Assembly (NCBI GenBank): GCA_023432235.1
Contig: JAEYUX010000080.1
Coordinates: 1-16,209 of the forward strand
Origin: Actinomycetes bacterium
GTDB lineage: Bacteria; Actinomycetota; Actinomycetes; Actinomycetales; Demequinaceae
Reading direction: 5' to 3'
Length of the DNA: 16,209 bases
Shown: piece by piece, positions 7,800 through 14,502 of the stretch
How the letters are laid out: every line of letters starts with the position of its first letter
How positions within the stretch are numbered: the stretch's first letter is position 1
Notes under the pieces: generated by a model
What the model saw: only the letters and a program-made list of their open reading frames with translations
Database searches by the model: none
Told to the model about the DNA's origin: nothing
Position numbers and translations under genes: made by a program

Positions 7800-9281
7800 C
7801 TAGAGCGTGGCGCGGAGGCGACGGAGTCGGTTGACCGCGCGGGCCTGGCCGAGAATCTCCATCGACTCGAACAGCGGCGGCGACACAAGACGTCCGGTGA
7901 TCCCCACGCGCAACGGCCCGAATGCGAAGCGCGGCTTGATTCCCATCTGCTCCACGAGCACGGCGGTGAGCGCCTCTTGCTGAGCGGCGGCGGCGAAGTC
8001 CTCAAGCCCCTCGAGCACGGTGATGGCGGCATCGAGGATCTCGGCAGCGTTCTCGGGGAGTTTGGCGCGCGCCTCGTCCTCGATCACCACCGCCTCGTCG
8101 ATCTGGAAGAGGAATCCGAGCATTCCCGGAGCTTCGCCCAAGAGCTGCATGCGCGTCTGCACCAAAGGAGCCGCGAGCGCAAGCGTTGCCTCTTCGTTGG
8201 GAAGGAGGGACTGAACGTCGGCGGAAGAGACAAACCCCGCGTCGTACAAGTACGGAACAAGGCGCGCGGCGAAATCGCTCAGCGGCAGCATCCGCATGTG
8301 CTCGGCGTTGATTGCCTCCGCCTTCTTCAGGTCAAAGCGAGCCGGGTTGGGGTTGACGTTGGCAATATCGAAGGCCTTGATGAGCTCCTCGACGGTGAAG
8401 ACGTCACGATCAGGGGCGATGCTCCACCCAAGCAGCGCGAGGTAGTTGAGCAGTCCCTCCGGCAAAAAGCCGCGCTCGCGGTGGTGGAAGAGGTTGGACT
8501 CGGGATCGCGCTTTGACAGCTTCTTGGTGCCCTCGCCGAGCACCATCGGCATGTGCGCGTAGACGGGCATCTTGTCGGCGATGCCGAGCTCGACCATCGC
8601 GCGCCACAGGACGATCTGGCGGGGCGTCGAGCTGAGGAGGTCCTCGCCACGCAGGACGTGCGTGATCTTCTGGAGCGCATCGTCGACGGGGTTCACCAGG
8701 GTGTAGAGCGGCACGCCGTTGGCGCGGACAATCACGTAGTCGGGCACCGTTCCCGCCGGGAAGCGCACCTCACCGCGGATGAGGTCCTCCACCACAATGT
8801 CCTCGTCGGGCATCCGCATGCGAATGACCGGCTCGCGGCCCTCCGCACGGTACGCGGCCTTCTGGTCCTCAGTGAGATCGCGGTCAAAGCCGTCGTAGCC
8901 AAGCTTGGGGTCGCGACCTGCTGCGAGGTGGCGGGCCTCGACCTCTTCGGGAGTGGAGAACGACTCGTAGGCGTAGCCGCCTTCGACGAGCTTGCGCACG
9001 ACGTCGGCGTGAAGGTCGTGACGCTGCGACTGCCGGTACGGCCCGTACGGGCCGCCGATGTCGGGGCCTTCGTCGTAATCGATGCCGAGCCAGTGGAGGG
9101 CGTCAAGGAGCATCTCGTACGACTCTTCAGAATCGCGTTCCGCGTCGGTGTCCTCGATACGGAACACCAGTTCGCCACCCGTGTGACGCGCGTATGCCCA
9201 GTTAAACAGGGCGGTGCGCACCATCCCCACGTGGGGCAGGCCGGTGGGTGATGGACAAAAACGAACGCGGACTGTGCTCAT
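7800..9281 (-). CDS. gltX: glutamyl-tRNA synthetase
   Basis: Class I aminoacyl-tRNA synthetase that charges tRNA with glutamate in the cytoplasm. The 493-aa protein opens with [20 protein letters not shown], in which HVGM (17-20) is the HIGH-type motif, followed by [17 protein letters not shown]. The KMSKS-type motif is KLSKR at 254-258. [20 protein letters not shown] lies between and binds the amino acid and ATP. The C-terminal third is the alpha-helical anticodon-binding region. Many actinobacteria make Gln-tRNA through GatCAB, so the enzyme may be non-discriminating, but that cannot be read here. The start ATG (9279-9281) has a good SD (GAGGAAAG) about 5 nt upstream. It lies 18 nt after the stop of the FAH-family gene, probably in one operon. 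Confidence 0.97.
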   Translation of the reverse strand: MSTVRVRFCPSPTGLPHVGMVRTALFNWAYARHTGGELVFRIEDTDAERDSEESYEMLLDALHWLGIDYDEGPDIGGPYGPYRQSQRHDLHADVVRKLVEGGYAYESFSTPEEVEARHLAAGRDPKLGYDGFDRDLTEDQKAAYRAEGREPVIRMRMPDEDIVVEDLIRGEVRFPAGTVPDYVIVRANGVPLYTLVNPVDDALQKITHVLRGEDLLSSTPRQIVLWRAMVELGIADKMPVYAHMPMVLGEGTKKLSKRDPESNLFHHRERGFLPEGLLNYLALLGWSIAPDRDVFTVEELIKAFDIANVNPNPARFDLKKAEAINAEHMRMLPLSDFAARLVPYLYDAGFVSSADVQSLLPNEEATLALAAPLVQTRMQLLGEAPGMLGFLFQIDEAVVIEDEARAKLPENAAEILDAAITVLEGLEDFAAAAQQEALTAVLVEQMGIKPRFAFGPLRVGITGRLVSPPLFESMEILGQARAVNRLRRLRATL

Positions 9282-9299
9282 TGCTCTTTCCTCGGCGCC

Positions 9300-10085
9300 T
9301 TAGCGGCGCACCACAGGGTTACGGAGGACGCCGAGGTCCTCAATTTCGATCTCGACTACATCGCCGTGGTTGATGGTGGTGACACCGGCCGGGGTCCCCA
9401 TGAGGACAACGTCACCCGGCAGCAGCGTCGTCACCTCAGACACCATCGACACGGCGGTCGCCACGTCGAGGATCATGTCGCCGGTGTGGCCGGTCTGGGC
9501 TTGTGTGCCGTTGATACGAGACGTGATCGTCACATCGTCGTGCGCCAGCTCGGTCTCGATCCACGGACCGAGTGGCAACGACGAGTCGAAGGCTTTCGCA
9601 CGGAACCACTGGTCCTCTTTGCGCTGAATATCGCGAGCGGTCACGTCATTTGCGCAGGTAAAGCCGTAAATGTAGTCCTCAGCGGCCTCGGGGCTCACGT
9701 CTTTGCACAAGCGCCCGATCACCACGGCGAGTTCGGCTTCAAGCTGCACGTCCTCTGAATAGGACGGCGCGATGATCGGATCATCCGGGCCGATCACGGT
9801 CGTGTTCGGCTTGAGGAAGAACAGCGGCAAGCTCGATGCGTTGGGACGCGGCGCGAGTTCGCGCGCGTGTGCCTCGAAGTTCTTGCCAAGGCAGACGATC
9901 TTGGACCGCGGGATCACCGGTGCGAGCAAGCGGACGTCATCGTTGAGCGGGATGCGCTCTCCCGTTGGCTGACCCGCGATGTACATCGGGTCACCGGAAA
10001 GGACCACGAGTTCTTCGTTTCCGGGTGCGCCGTCGACCAGCGCGTAACGAGGGTCGTCCCCCGTGGTGAAGCGAGCAATACGCAT
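9300..10085 (-). CDS. fumarylacetoacetate hydrolase (FAH) family protein
   Basis: A 261-aa FAH-domain enzyme. Landmarks are VCLGKNFEAHARE near 65-77, the acidic metal ligands Glu116 and Glu118 in QLEAELAVVIG and Asp147 in CANDVTARD, the RAKAFDSSLPLGPW stretch around 162-175, and MGTPAGV near the C-terminus. Family members hydrolyse, decarboxylate or isomerise beta-diketo or 2-oxo acids (fumarylpyruvate, acylpyruvate, oxaloacetate, homoprotocatechuate-pathway intermediates), and the substrate cannot be chosen from sequence. The open frame extends well upstream, but MRIARFTTG at 10085 is the family-like N-terminus. A TACGCT hexamer 7 nt before this ATG suggests a leaderless start. Linkage to gltX recurs in actinobacteria (for example Rv2993c-Rv2992c of M. 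tuberculosis), so it need not belong to the nearby aromatic pathway. Confidence 0.9.
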   Translation of the reverse strand: MRIARFTTGDDPRYALVDGAPGNEELVVLSGDPMYIAGQPTGERIPLNDDVRLLAPVIPRSKIVCLGKNFEAHARELAPRPNASSLPLFFLKPNTTVIGPDDPIIAPSYSEDVQLEAELAVVIGRLCKDVSPEAAEDYIYGFTCANDVTARDIQRKEDQWFRAKAFDSSLPLGPWIETELAHDDVTITSRINGTQAQTGHTGDMILDVATAVSMVSEVTTLLPGDVVLMGTPAGVTTINHGDVVEIEIEDLGVLRNPVVRR

Positions 10086-10092
10086 GGTGTCT

Positions 10093-10098
10093 AGCGTA
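10093..10098 (-). promoter_or_regulatory. candidate -10 element for the FAH-family/gltX unit
   Basis: On the minus strand TACGCT (TANNNT type) lies 7 nt before ATG 10085. There is no Shine-Dalgarno sequence in between (agacacc), so the transcript would start at or beside the A of the ATG. No clear -35 element is visible. This is an inference from spacing and from its recurrence at other genes in the window. Confidence 0.5.
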
Positions 10099-10127
10099 GC
10101 CGCCGGGCATTCGCGTGCTGACGCGCG

Positions 10128-10133
10128 TACGAT
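10128..10133 (+). promoter_or_regulatory. candidate -10 element for the ClbS/DfsB-like gene
   Basis: TACGAT lies 6 nt before ATG 10140, placing the expected transcription start at or beside the start codon. The intervening gaggca could act as a weak, too-close SD, but the spacing fits a leaderless mRNA better. It is arranged back to back with the promoter of the divergent FAH-family gene in a 54-nt intergenic region. Confidence 0.5.
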
Positions 10134-10139
10134 GAGGCA

Positions 10140-10634
10140 ATGCCCACCCCGATACATCGCCAGCTCAGGGCTGACGCCGACGCCGGCCTTGCTCGCGTCT
10201 TTGCCATTACCGATGAGCACCCTGGCGTTTCGCTGGGCGAGGCCTATGCAGATCGCACCACCACCGACGTCCTTGCCCACCTCCACGGCTGGCACGTCCT
10301 CTTTGCCGGCTGGCTTGAGGCGCACAACGCGGGCGGACCGGTCGCTTACCCAGCCGAGGGTTACACGTGGGATGACGTCGACGCATTGAATGACGCCATC
10401 TTCCGCACCCATCAAGGGCGCTCCTACCTCACGATGCGCACAGCGGTCGAGGAATCCCATCAGCGGGTCCTCGCACTACTCGTCGAGGTCTCTGGGGACG
10501 ATCTGACAGCGTCGGACGCTTTTGCGTGGACCGGCGGTTCCCCCTTGGTGGACGTCGCGCATGAGTGCCTTGGCGGCCACTACGAGTGGGCCTTAGGCAT
10601 TTTGGCGGCCACGAACCGTCCCGCCGCGGCCTGA
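10140..10634 (+). CDS. ClbS/DfsB family four-helix protein
   Basis: A 164-aa protein resembling the ClbS/DfsB (DUF1706) family. It has the N-terminal helix, then TTTDVLAHLHGWHVLFAGWL near 40-60 with the family's HL-x-x-W pattern, YTWDDVDALNDAIF around 75-88, the helix EESHQRVLALLVEVSGDDLT, and the C-terminal helix ending in HYEWALGILA. ClbS itself is a cyclopropane hydrolase that protects producers from colibactin; most members are uncharacterised and no substrate is implied here. The gene is divergent from the FAH-family gene and is followed after 7 nt by a membrane-protein gene that is probably co-transcribed. Confidence 0.75.
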   Translation: MPTPIHRQLRADADAGLARVFAITDEHPGVSLGEAYADRTTTDVLAHLHGWHVLFAGWLEAHNAGGPVAYPAEGYTWDDVDALNDAIFRTHQGRSYLTMRTAVEESHQRVLALLVEVSGDDLTASDAFAWTGGSPLVDVAHECLGGHYEWALGILAATNRPAAA

Positions 10635-10641
10635 CGCGACC

Positions 10642-11679
10642 ATGCGCGGTCGCCTTCGCGCGGCGCTCGCCGGCAGGATCCCTGGACTCGATCTTGCCCG
10701 CGCCATCGCCATCATTGGCATGGTGGCAGCGCACGTAGGCGATCGCGGTACTCGCGGTCCCGACTCCGCAGGGTGGCATTGGCTGTGGGTGACGGAAGGG
10801 CGCTCGGCCGCTCTCTTCGCGGTGCTTGCGGGCGTCACGATTTCGTTGATGGCGCGCCGGTCCGAGGCGCCTCCGGCGCACACCGTCGCAAAAGTCGCAG
10901 TACGCGGAAGCGTGCTCATCGCACTGGGTTACGCCCTTGACCTCCTTGGCACGCCCGTCGACATCGTGCTGACCAATCTCGGTCTCATCTTCTTCATGGT
11001 GTTGCCCTTCCTGCGGTGGCCGCGCACAGCGCTCGTCCTACTTGCGGCGCTTGCGATCTGCGCCGGCTCGACCGTCGCGCGTGCGGCCGAAGGTGGGCTC
11101 GACGGCTGGCCCGTGCTCGAGCGGCTCGTCAGCACGCACTACCCGGCGGTCGCGTGGATTGGCTACGTCCTCATCGGCATGGCCGTGGGGCGCGCGCCGC
11201 TGGCACGAGGCGTCACCGCTGGCTGGCTCCTCATCATTGGCGCGTTCCTCACCGTCGTGGGTTACGGCGAAGGGCTCCTTCTTGGATCTCCCCCGCCGTG
11301 GTCGCTTGAGGAAGGGCAGACGTGGGCGTCGGTCACGCCCCACTCGAACACGATGTGGGAAATGACCGGAAACGTCGGCATCGCGCTTGTTGTCCTCGGT
11401 GTGTGCCTTGCGCTCGCGACCACGTCCCGATTCATCGCTCCGCTCCTTGCGTTTGGCTCGATGTCGCTCACCATGTACACCCTGCATGTGCTGGTGATTT
11501 GGTGGGTGGGAGAGCCCATCGTGTACCAGCCGTCCAACGTCGCATTCGTCGTCCTCACGCTCGGGTTGGTGGCGGGTGCGGCCTTGTGGCGCACGTGGCT
11601 TGGGCCCGGACCGCTTGAACGTGCGCTGACCCGTGGATCTTCTTGGTGTGCCGACGCGCTCACCAACCCCCGTCCGTGA
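10642..11679 (+). CDS. multi-pass membrane protein, HGSNAT/DUF418-like acyltransferase family
   Basis: A 345-aa integral membrane protein with about eight to ten hydrophobic helices. The opening GLDLARAIAIIGMVAAHVG (residues 15-33, with Asp17, Arg20 and His31) followed by EGRSAALFAVLAGVTISLM (52-70), and the late MSLTMYTLHVLVIWWVGEP, are the pattern of the heparan-alpha-glucosaminide N-acetyltransferase catalytic (DUF1624) and DUF418 group. In that group acyl groups are thought to be moved across or at the membrane. The acceptor is unknown. ATG 10642 is 7 nt after the preceding stop with no SD, so translation may be coupled to the ClbS-like gene. Some DUF418 proteins have also been called transporters, and that cannot be excluded. 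Confidence 0.72.
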   Translation: MRGRLRAALAGRIPGLDLARAIAIIGMVAAHVGDRGTRGPDSAGWHWLWVTEGRSAALFAVLAGVTISLMARRSEAPPAHTVAKVAVRGSVLIALGYALDLLGTPVDIVLTNLGLIFFMVLPFLRWPRTALVLLAALAICAGSTVARAAEGGLDGWPVLERLVSTHYPAVAWIGYVLIGMAVGRAPLARGVTAGWLLIIGAFLTVVGYGEGLLLGSPPPWSLEEGQTWASVTPHSNTMWEMTGNVGIALVVLGVCLALATTSRFIAPLLAFGSMSLTMYTLHVLVIWWVGEPIVYQPSNVAFVVLTLGLVAGAALWRTWLGPGPLERALTRGSSWCADALTNPRP

Positions 11680-11685
11680 CATTCT
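11680..11685 (+). promoter_or_regulatory. weak candidate -10 element for the FNT channel gene
   Basis: CATTCT lies 7 nt before ATG 11693, and the sequence between (ttccacc) contains no Shine-Dalgarno element. Only two positions clearly match TANNNT, so this is the weakest member of the leaderless set. Translation coupled to the preceding gene, 13 nt upstream, is the alternative. Confidence 0.25.
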
Positions 11686-11692
11686 TTCCACC

Positions 11693-12559
11693 ATGACGGA
11701 CACCTCTGGGCTGTTCCCCGGTAAGCACTTCATCTCCACCGTGCTCGACGCATTGGAGACGAAGACCGCGATGAGTGGCGGGCTGGCGCGCGTCTACCTC
11801 ATGCGCGCGGCAATGGCCGGCGGACTCATCGGCGTCATGTACCTCACCAATTACGCGATCATCGCGGCCTTTGCCGACGCCGGCGGCGACACCTTTGTGT
11901 CGATTGGGCGCATGGTGGGCGCGCTCGTCTTTGGTTTCGCGCTCGTCTTCATCTATTACTCGAAGTCCGAGCTGCTCACCTCGAACATGATGATCGTGTC
12001 GATCGGCGCGTACTACCGCCGCACCACTTGCATGAAAGCGGCCCGCGTTCTGCTGTTGTGCTACATCGGCAATATCCTCGGCGGCTTTGTTGTCGCGCTC
12101 ATGGTGGTGGGGTCGACGCTTGGCGACGGCGGCGTCGGCGAACAGATGCAAGCGGGCGTGGACCACAAACTCGCCTATTTGAGCGAGGGCTTTGGCGGGT
12201 GGAGCGACCTGTTCTTGCGCGCGGTGTTGTGCAACTTCATGATCAACCTCGCGATGTTGCTCGTCTACAACGGGCTCATCAAAGACGACTTCACCAAGTC
12301 GCTCGCCATGATCATGTCGGTGTTCATCTTCGCCTTTGTCGGCTTTGAGCACTCCGTTGCCAACACGGTCCTGTTCACCATGGTGGGAATGCAAGGTGGC
12401 ATTGATGCGGGGTTGGCGCTGGGCAATGTCGCGATTGTGCTCGTTGGAAACTTCGTAGGCGGCGGCCTTCTCATTGGCCTTTACTACGCGTACGCCAATG
12501 ACGACCGGCGGTACTTGCGCAAGCAGATCGCGAAGGCCACCGACGAGCCTGGCAAGTAG
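11693..12559 (+). CDS. formate/nitrite transporter (FNT) family channel
   Basis: A 288-aa membrane protein with six predicted helices that forms pentameric channels for small monovalent acids (formate, nitrite, hydrosulfide, lactate, acetate). Sequence marks are SELLTSNMM near 92-100 (the omega-loop region; FocA has SELFTST), Lys159 in VDHKL (equivalent to FocA Lys156), the CNFMINLAMLL helix near 180-190, and His220 in GFEHSVAN (equivalent to FocA His209). The last helix contains GNFVGGGLLIGLYY. I chose ATG 11693 rather than the upstream in-frame ATG 11633 because the extra residues lie inside the previous gene and lack family character. No formate lyase/dehydrogenase, nitrite reductase or sulfite reductase gene is adjacent, so the ion cannot be assigned. 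Confidence 0.88.
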   Translation: MTDTSGLFPGKHFISTVLDALETKTAMSGGLARVYLMRAAMAGGLIGVMYLTNYAIIAAFADAGGDTFVSIGRMVGALVFGFALVFIYYSKSELLTSNMMIVSIGAYYRRTTCMKAARVLLLCYIGNILGGFVVALMVVGSTLGDGGVGEQMQAGVDHKLAYLSEGFGGWSDLFLRAVLCNFMINLAMLLVYNGLIKDDFTKSLAMIMSVFIFAFVGFEHSVANTVLFTMVGMQGGIDAGLALGNVAIVLVGNFVGGGLLIGLYYAYANDDRRYLRKQIAKATDEPGK

Positions 12560-12570
12560 CGCATCCTTGC

Positions 12571-12576
12571 GACAAT
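12571..12576 (+). promoter_or_regulatory. candidate -10 element for the gene at 12583
   Basis: GACAAT ends 6 nt before ATG 12583. The G-rich tract between them (aggggg) abuts the ATG and is too close to be a normal Shine-Dalgarno site, which favours a leaderless mRNA starting at the ATG. No -35 element is apparent. Confidence 0.45.
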
Positions 12577-12582
12577 AGGGGG

Positions 12583-13458
12583 ATGAACACCGCCACCGTC
12601 ACCGTGCTGACACGCGATGAGTGGCGCCCTCTCGAAGACGCACACCAGCGTCGGGCCGATGCCGCAACCGCCGGTCATCGTGAGCGGTCGCACCGCGGCG
12701 AGAAGCACGCGATCGAGGACTTCCTCTACGACTACTACTCCGTGCGGCCGTCGCGACTACGGCGCTGGCACCCCGGCGTCGGCGTCGTCATTGGTGGTGC
12801 CACAGAACACGGCGATTGGCGCTTCTACCGGCAAGCCTCTGGCGGCGTTGAGGCCGACGCCGAGGCCTGGTGGCGTGAGCGCGCCGCCACCGCAGACGGC
12901 ATTGAGCGGTTGCTCACGGCGACGGCGTCCCGACCAGCGTTCCGCGGGTGCTTTGGGCTTCACGAGTGGGCGATGGTCTATCGCGCCGACGACGACCGGC
13001 GCCACCCGCTGCCGTTGCGCCTTGGCTCCGCTGGCACGGACGCCGTTGTTGAAGCGCATGACCTCGCGTGCACCCACATTGACGCCTACCGTTTCTTCAC
13101 GCCCGCCGCGCTCCCTCGCAATGCGCTGCGCCTCACCCGGGCGGATCAACTCGCGCACGAACAGCCGGGATGCCTCCACGCCAATATGGATCTGTTCAAG
13201 TGGGCCGTGAAGCTGACGCCGCTCGTGCCGAGCGAGCTTGTCATGGATGCCTTCGAGTTGGTGATGGAGATCCGGTACGTCGACATGCAGGCCTCGCCAT
13301 ATGACGTGAGTGCGTTTGGTCTCGACGCGATCAAAATCGAAACCGCCGAGGGCAAGCGCGCATATGCGCAGCATCAGGCTGACTTCGCCGCGCGCGCTCA
13401 GGCTATTCGGGAGCGCCTCTTAGGTGTGATCGCCGGTGTGCGCTCGCTGGTGGGCTGA
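12583..13458 (+). CDS. conserved His-rich protein, often labelled 3-methyladenine DNA glycosylase (unverified)
   Basis: A 291-aa soluble protein. I recognise the actinobacterial family opening EKHAIEDFLYDYYSVRPSRL (40-59) and RRWHPGVGVVI (60-70), and the C-terminal ELVMEIRYVDMQASPYDVSA (228-247). Many potential metal or catalytic residues fall in conserved-looking motifs: His42, His63, His127 (GLHEW), His159, His165/Asp167 (CTHIDAYRFFTP), His192, and Cys197/His199 (QPGCLHANMDLFKW). Databases commonly call such proteins 3-methyladenine DNA glycosylase, but I see no helix-hairpin-helix (AlkA) or AAG-type motif. The function should be treated as unknown. No signal peptide or membrane helix is evident. 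The gene stands alone, with 23 nt before it and convergent rnhA after it. Confidence 0.72.
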   Translation: MNTATVTVLTRDEWRPLEDAHQRRADAATAGHRERSHRGEKHAIEDFLYDYYSVRPSRLRRWHPGVGVVIGGATEHGDWRFYRQASGGVEADAEAWWRERAATADGIERLLTATASRPAFRGCFGLHEWAMVYRADDDRRHPLPLRLGSAGTDAVVEAHDLACTHIDAYRFFTPAALPRNALRLTRADQLAHEQPGCLHANMDLFKWAVKLTPLVPSELVMDAFELVMEIRYVDMQASPYDVSAFGLDAIKIETAEGKRAYAQHQADFAARAQAIRERLLGVIAGVRSLVG

Positions 13459-13479
13459 CCCAAGCTGGCGTCGGCGTCG

Positions 13480-13935
13480 CTAGAGCGTTGCGCGTGTAGC
13501 GTCGACGCCCTTGTTCGCTAGCTGGTCGGCGCGCTCGTTGCCGGGGTCACCCGCGTGCCCCTTGACCCAGACCCACGTGATGTGGTGACGCGCCACCTCA
13601 GTGTCGAGCGCCTGCCACAGCTCCTGGTTCTTCACGGGTTTCTTGTCAGCGGTGCGCCAGCCGTTGCGCTTCCATCCGGCCATCCACGCCTTGACTCCCT
13701 GCATCACGTAGGTCGAATCGACGTGCAACGTGACGTCGCAGGGCTCTTTGAGCGCGCGAAGGCCCTCGATCACCGCGGTCAGTTCCATCTTGTTGTTGGT
13801 GGTGTGCGCCTCGCCGCCATAAAGCTCGCGCTCGTGGGCGCCGGCGCGCATCCACGCACCCCAGCCCCCAATACCGGGGTTGCCCTTGCACGCGCCGTCG
13901 GTCCACATCTCTACGCGGGGTCTGGTCTGGCTCAC
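13480..13935 (-). CDS. rnhA: ribonuclease HI
   Basis: Endonuclease that cuts the RNA strand of RNA-DNA hybrids. Catalytic residues, numbered from the chosen start, are Asp13 ([11 protein letters not shown]), Glu51 ([13 protein letters not shown]), Asp73 (HVDSTYV), His127 ([14 protein letters not shown]) and Asp137. This is a constant +3 from E. coli RNase HI (10, 48, 70, 124, 134). At 151 aa it is a single-domain enzyme without a hybrid-binding or phosphatase extension. The start is GTG 13933-13935 because TAGGGT lies exactly 6 nt upstream, matching the leaderless spacing of neighbouring genes. An in-frame GTG two codons earlier (13939-13941) is the alternative; neither has an SD. The gene converges on the His-rich protein gene and diverges from ybaK. 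Confidence 0.95.
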   Translation of the reverse strand: MSQTRPRVEMWTDGACKGNPGIGGWGAWMRAGAHERELYGGEAHTTNNKMELTAVIEGLRALKEPCDVTLHVDSTYVMQGVKAWMAGWKRNGWRTADKKPVKNQELWQALDTEVARHHITWVWVKGHAGDPGNERADQLANKGVDATRATL

Positions 13936-13941
13936 GTCCAC

Positions 13942-13947
13942 ACCCTA
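13942..13947 (-). promoter_or_regulatory. candidate -10 element for rnhA
   Basis: TAGGGT on the minus strand is 6 nt upstream of GTG 13935 and only 0 nt upstream of the alternative GTG 13941. If it is the -10 box, the second GTG must be the start and the mRNA is leaderless. No Shine-Dalgarno sequence is present for either start. Confidence 0.45.
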
Positions 13948-13983
13948 TGGGAGGGCCGTCGCGGGCGACACCAAGGAGCACGG

Positions 13984-13989
13984 CACAAT
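13984..13989 (+). promoter_or_regulatory. candidate -10 element for ybaK-yggS
   Basis: CACAAT ends 6 nt before ATG 13996 (gaaccc between), with no Shine-Dalgarno motif. The arrangement mirrors the divergent rnhA promoter in the same ~60-nt intergenic region. Confidence 0.45.
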
Positions 13990-13995
13990 GAACCC

Positions 13996-14502
13996 ATGGC
14001 CAAGAAGTCCGCCAAACATGACCACGCCTCGACGCCAGCGGTCGTCGCCCTGGTGTCCGCCGGAATCGAGCACACCCTTCACCCGTATGCGCATGATCCC
14101 AACTCCGACCTCGGCTACGGCCTCGAGGCAGCGGCGGCGATCGGAGTTGACCCGGACCAGGTGTACAAAACCCTGTGCGCATACGTTGACGGTCACCTGA
14201 GCGTGGGGATTGTGCCGGTCAGCTGCAAGCTGGACCTCAAAGCCCTTGCCGCAGCGTTCGGCGGGAAGAAGGCGGAGATGGCACCGCCCGCCGATGCAGA
14301 ACGCTCCTCGGGATACGTCGTAGGCGGCATCTCACCCATTGGCCAGCGCAAAAAGCTCCCAACCGCACTCGACGACACCGCCGAACTCTTCGACACCATC
14401 TACGTCTCCGGCGGCCGCCGCGGTCTCGACATCGGCCTTGCGCCGGCCGACCTTGTCGCCATCACGGATGCTGTGGTCGCCCCGATCGCGAAGGAATCGT
14501 GA
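13996..14502 (+). CDS. ybaK: Cys-tRNA(Pro)/Cys-tRNA(Cys) deacylase, YbaK type
   Basis: Trans-editing enzyme of the YbaK/ProX domain family that hydrolyses Cys mischarged on tRNA(Pro) and protects proline codons. The 168-aa product has the family pattern: TPAVVALVSAGIEHTLHPYAHDP at the start, the catalytic-region lysine Lys58 in DQVYKTLCA, VSCKLDLKALAAAFGGKKAEMAPP, and the nearly invariant GGISPIGQRKKLPT around 112-125. The frame is open far upstream, but MAKKSAKHDHASTP at 13996 is the sensible N-terminus and lies 6 nt after a -10-like hexamer. The last base of its stop is the first base of the yggS ATG (TGATG), so the two are translationally coupled. Confidence 0.92.
   Translation: MAKKSAKHDHASTPAVVALVSAGIEHTLHPYAHDPNSDLGYGLEAAAAIGVDPDQVYKTLCAYVDGHLSVGIVPVSCKLDLKALAAAFGGKKAEMAPPADAERSSGYVVGGISPIGQRKKLPTALDDTAELFDTIYVSGGRRGLDIGLAPADLVAITDAVVAPIAKES

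Noticed and set aside
8553..9251. Plus-strand open frame (232 codons) opposite gltX
   Set aside because: The complete gltX with HVGM and KLSKR motifs is on the other strand; this frame is His/Val-rich with no family features.
11633..11692. Upstream in-frame ATG for the FNT channel
   Set aside because: The 20 extra residues are encoded inside the preceding gene and do not look like an FNT N-terminus; ATG 11693 is better.
13459..13479. Terminator between the convergent gene at 12583 and rnhA
   Set aside because: The 21 nt contain no usable hairpin or T-run.
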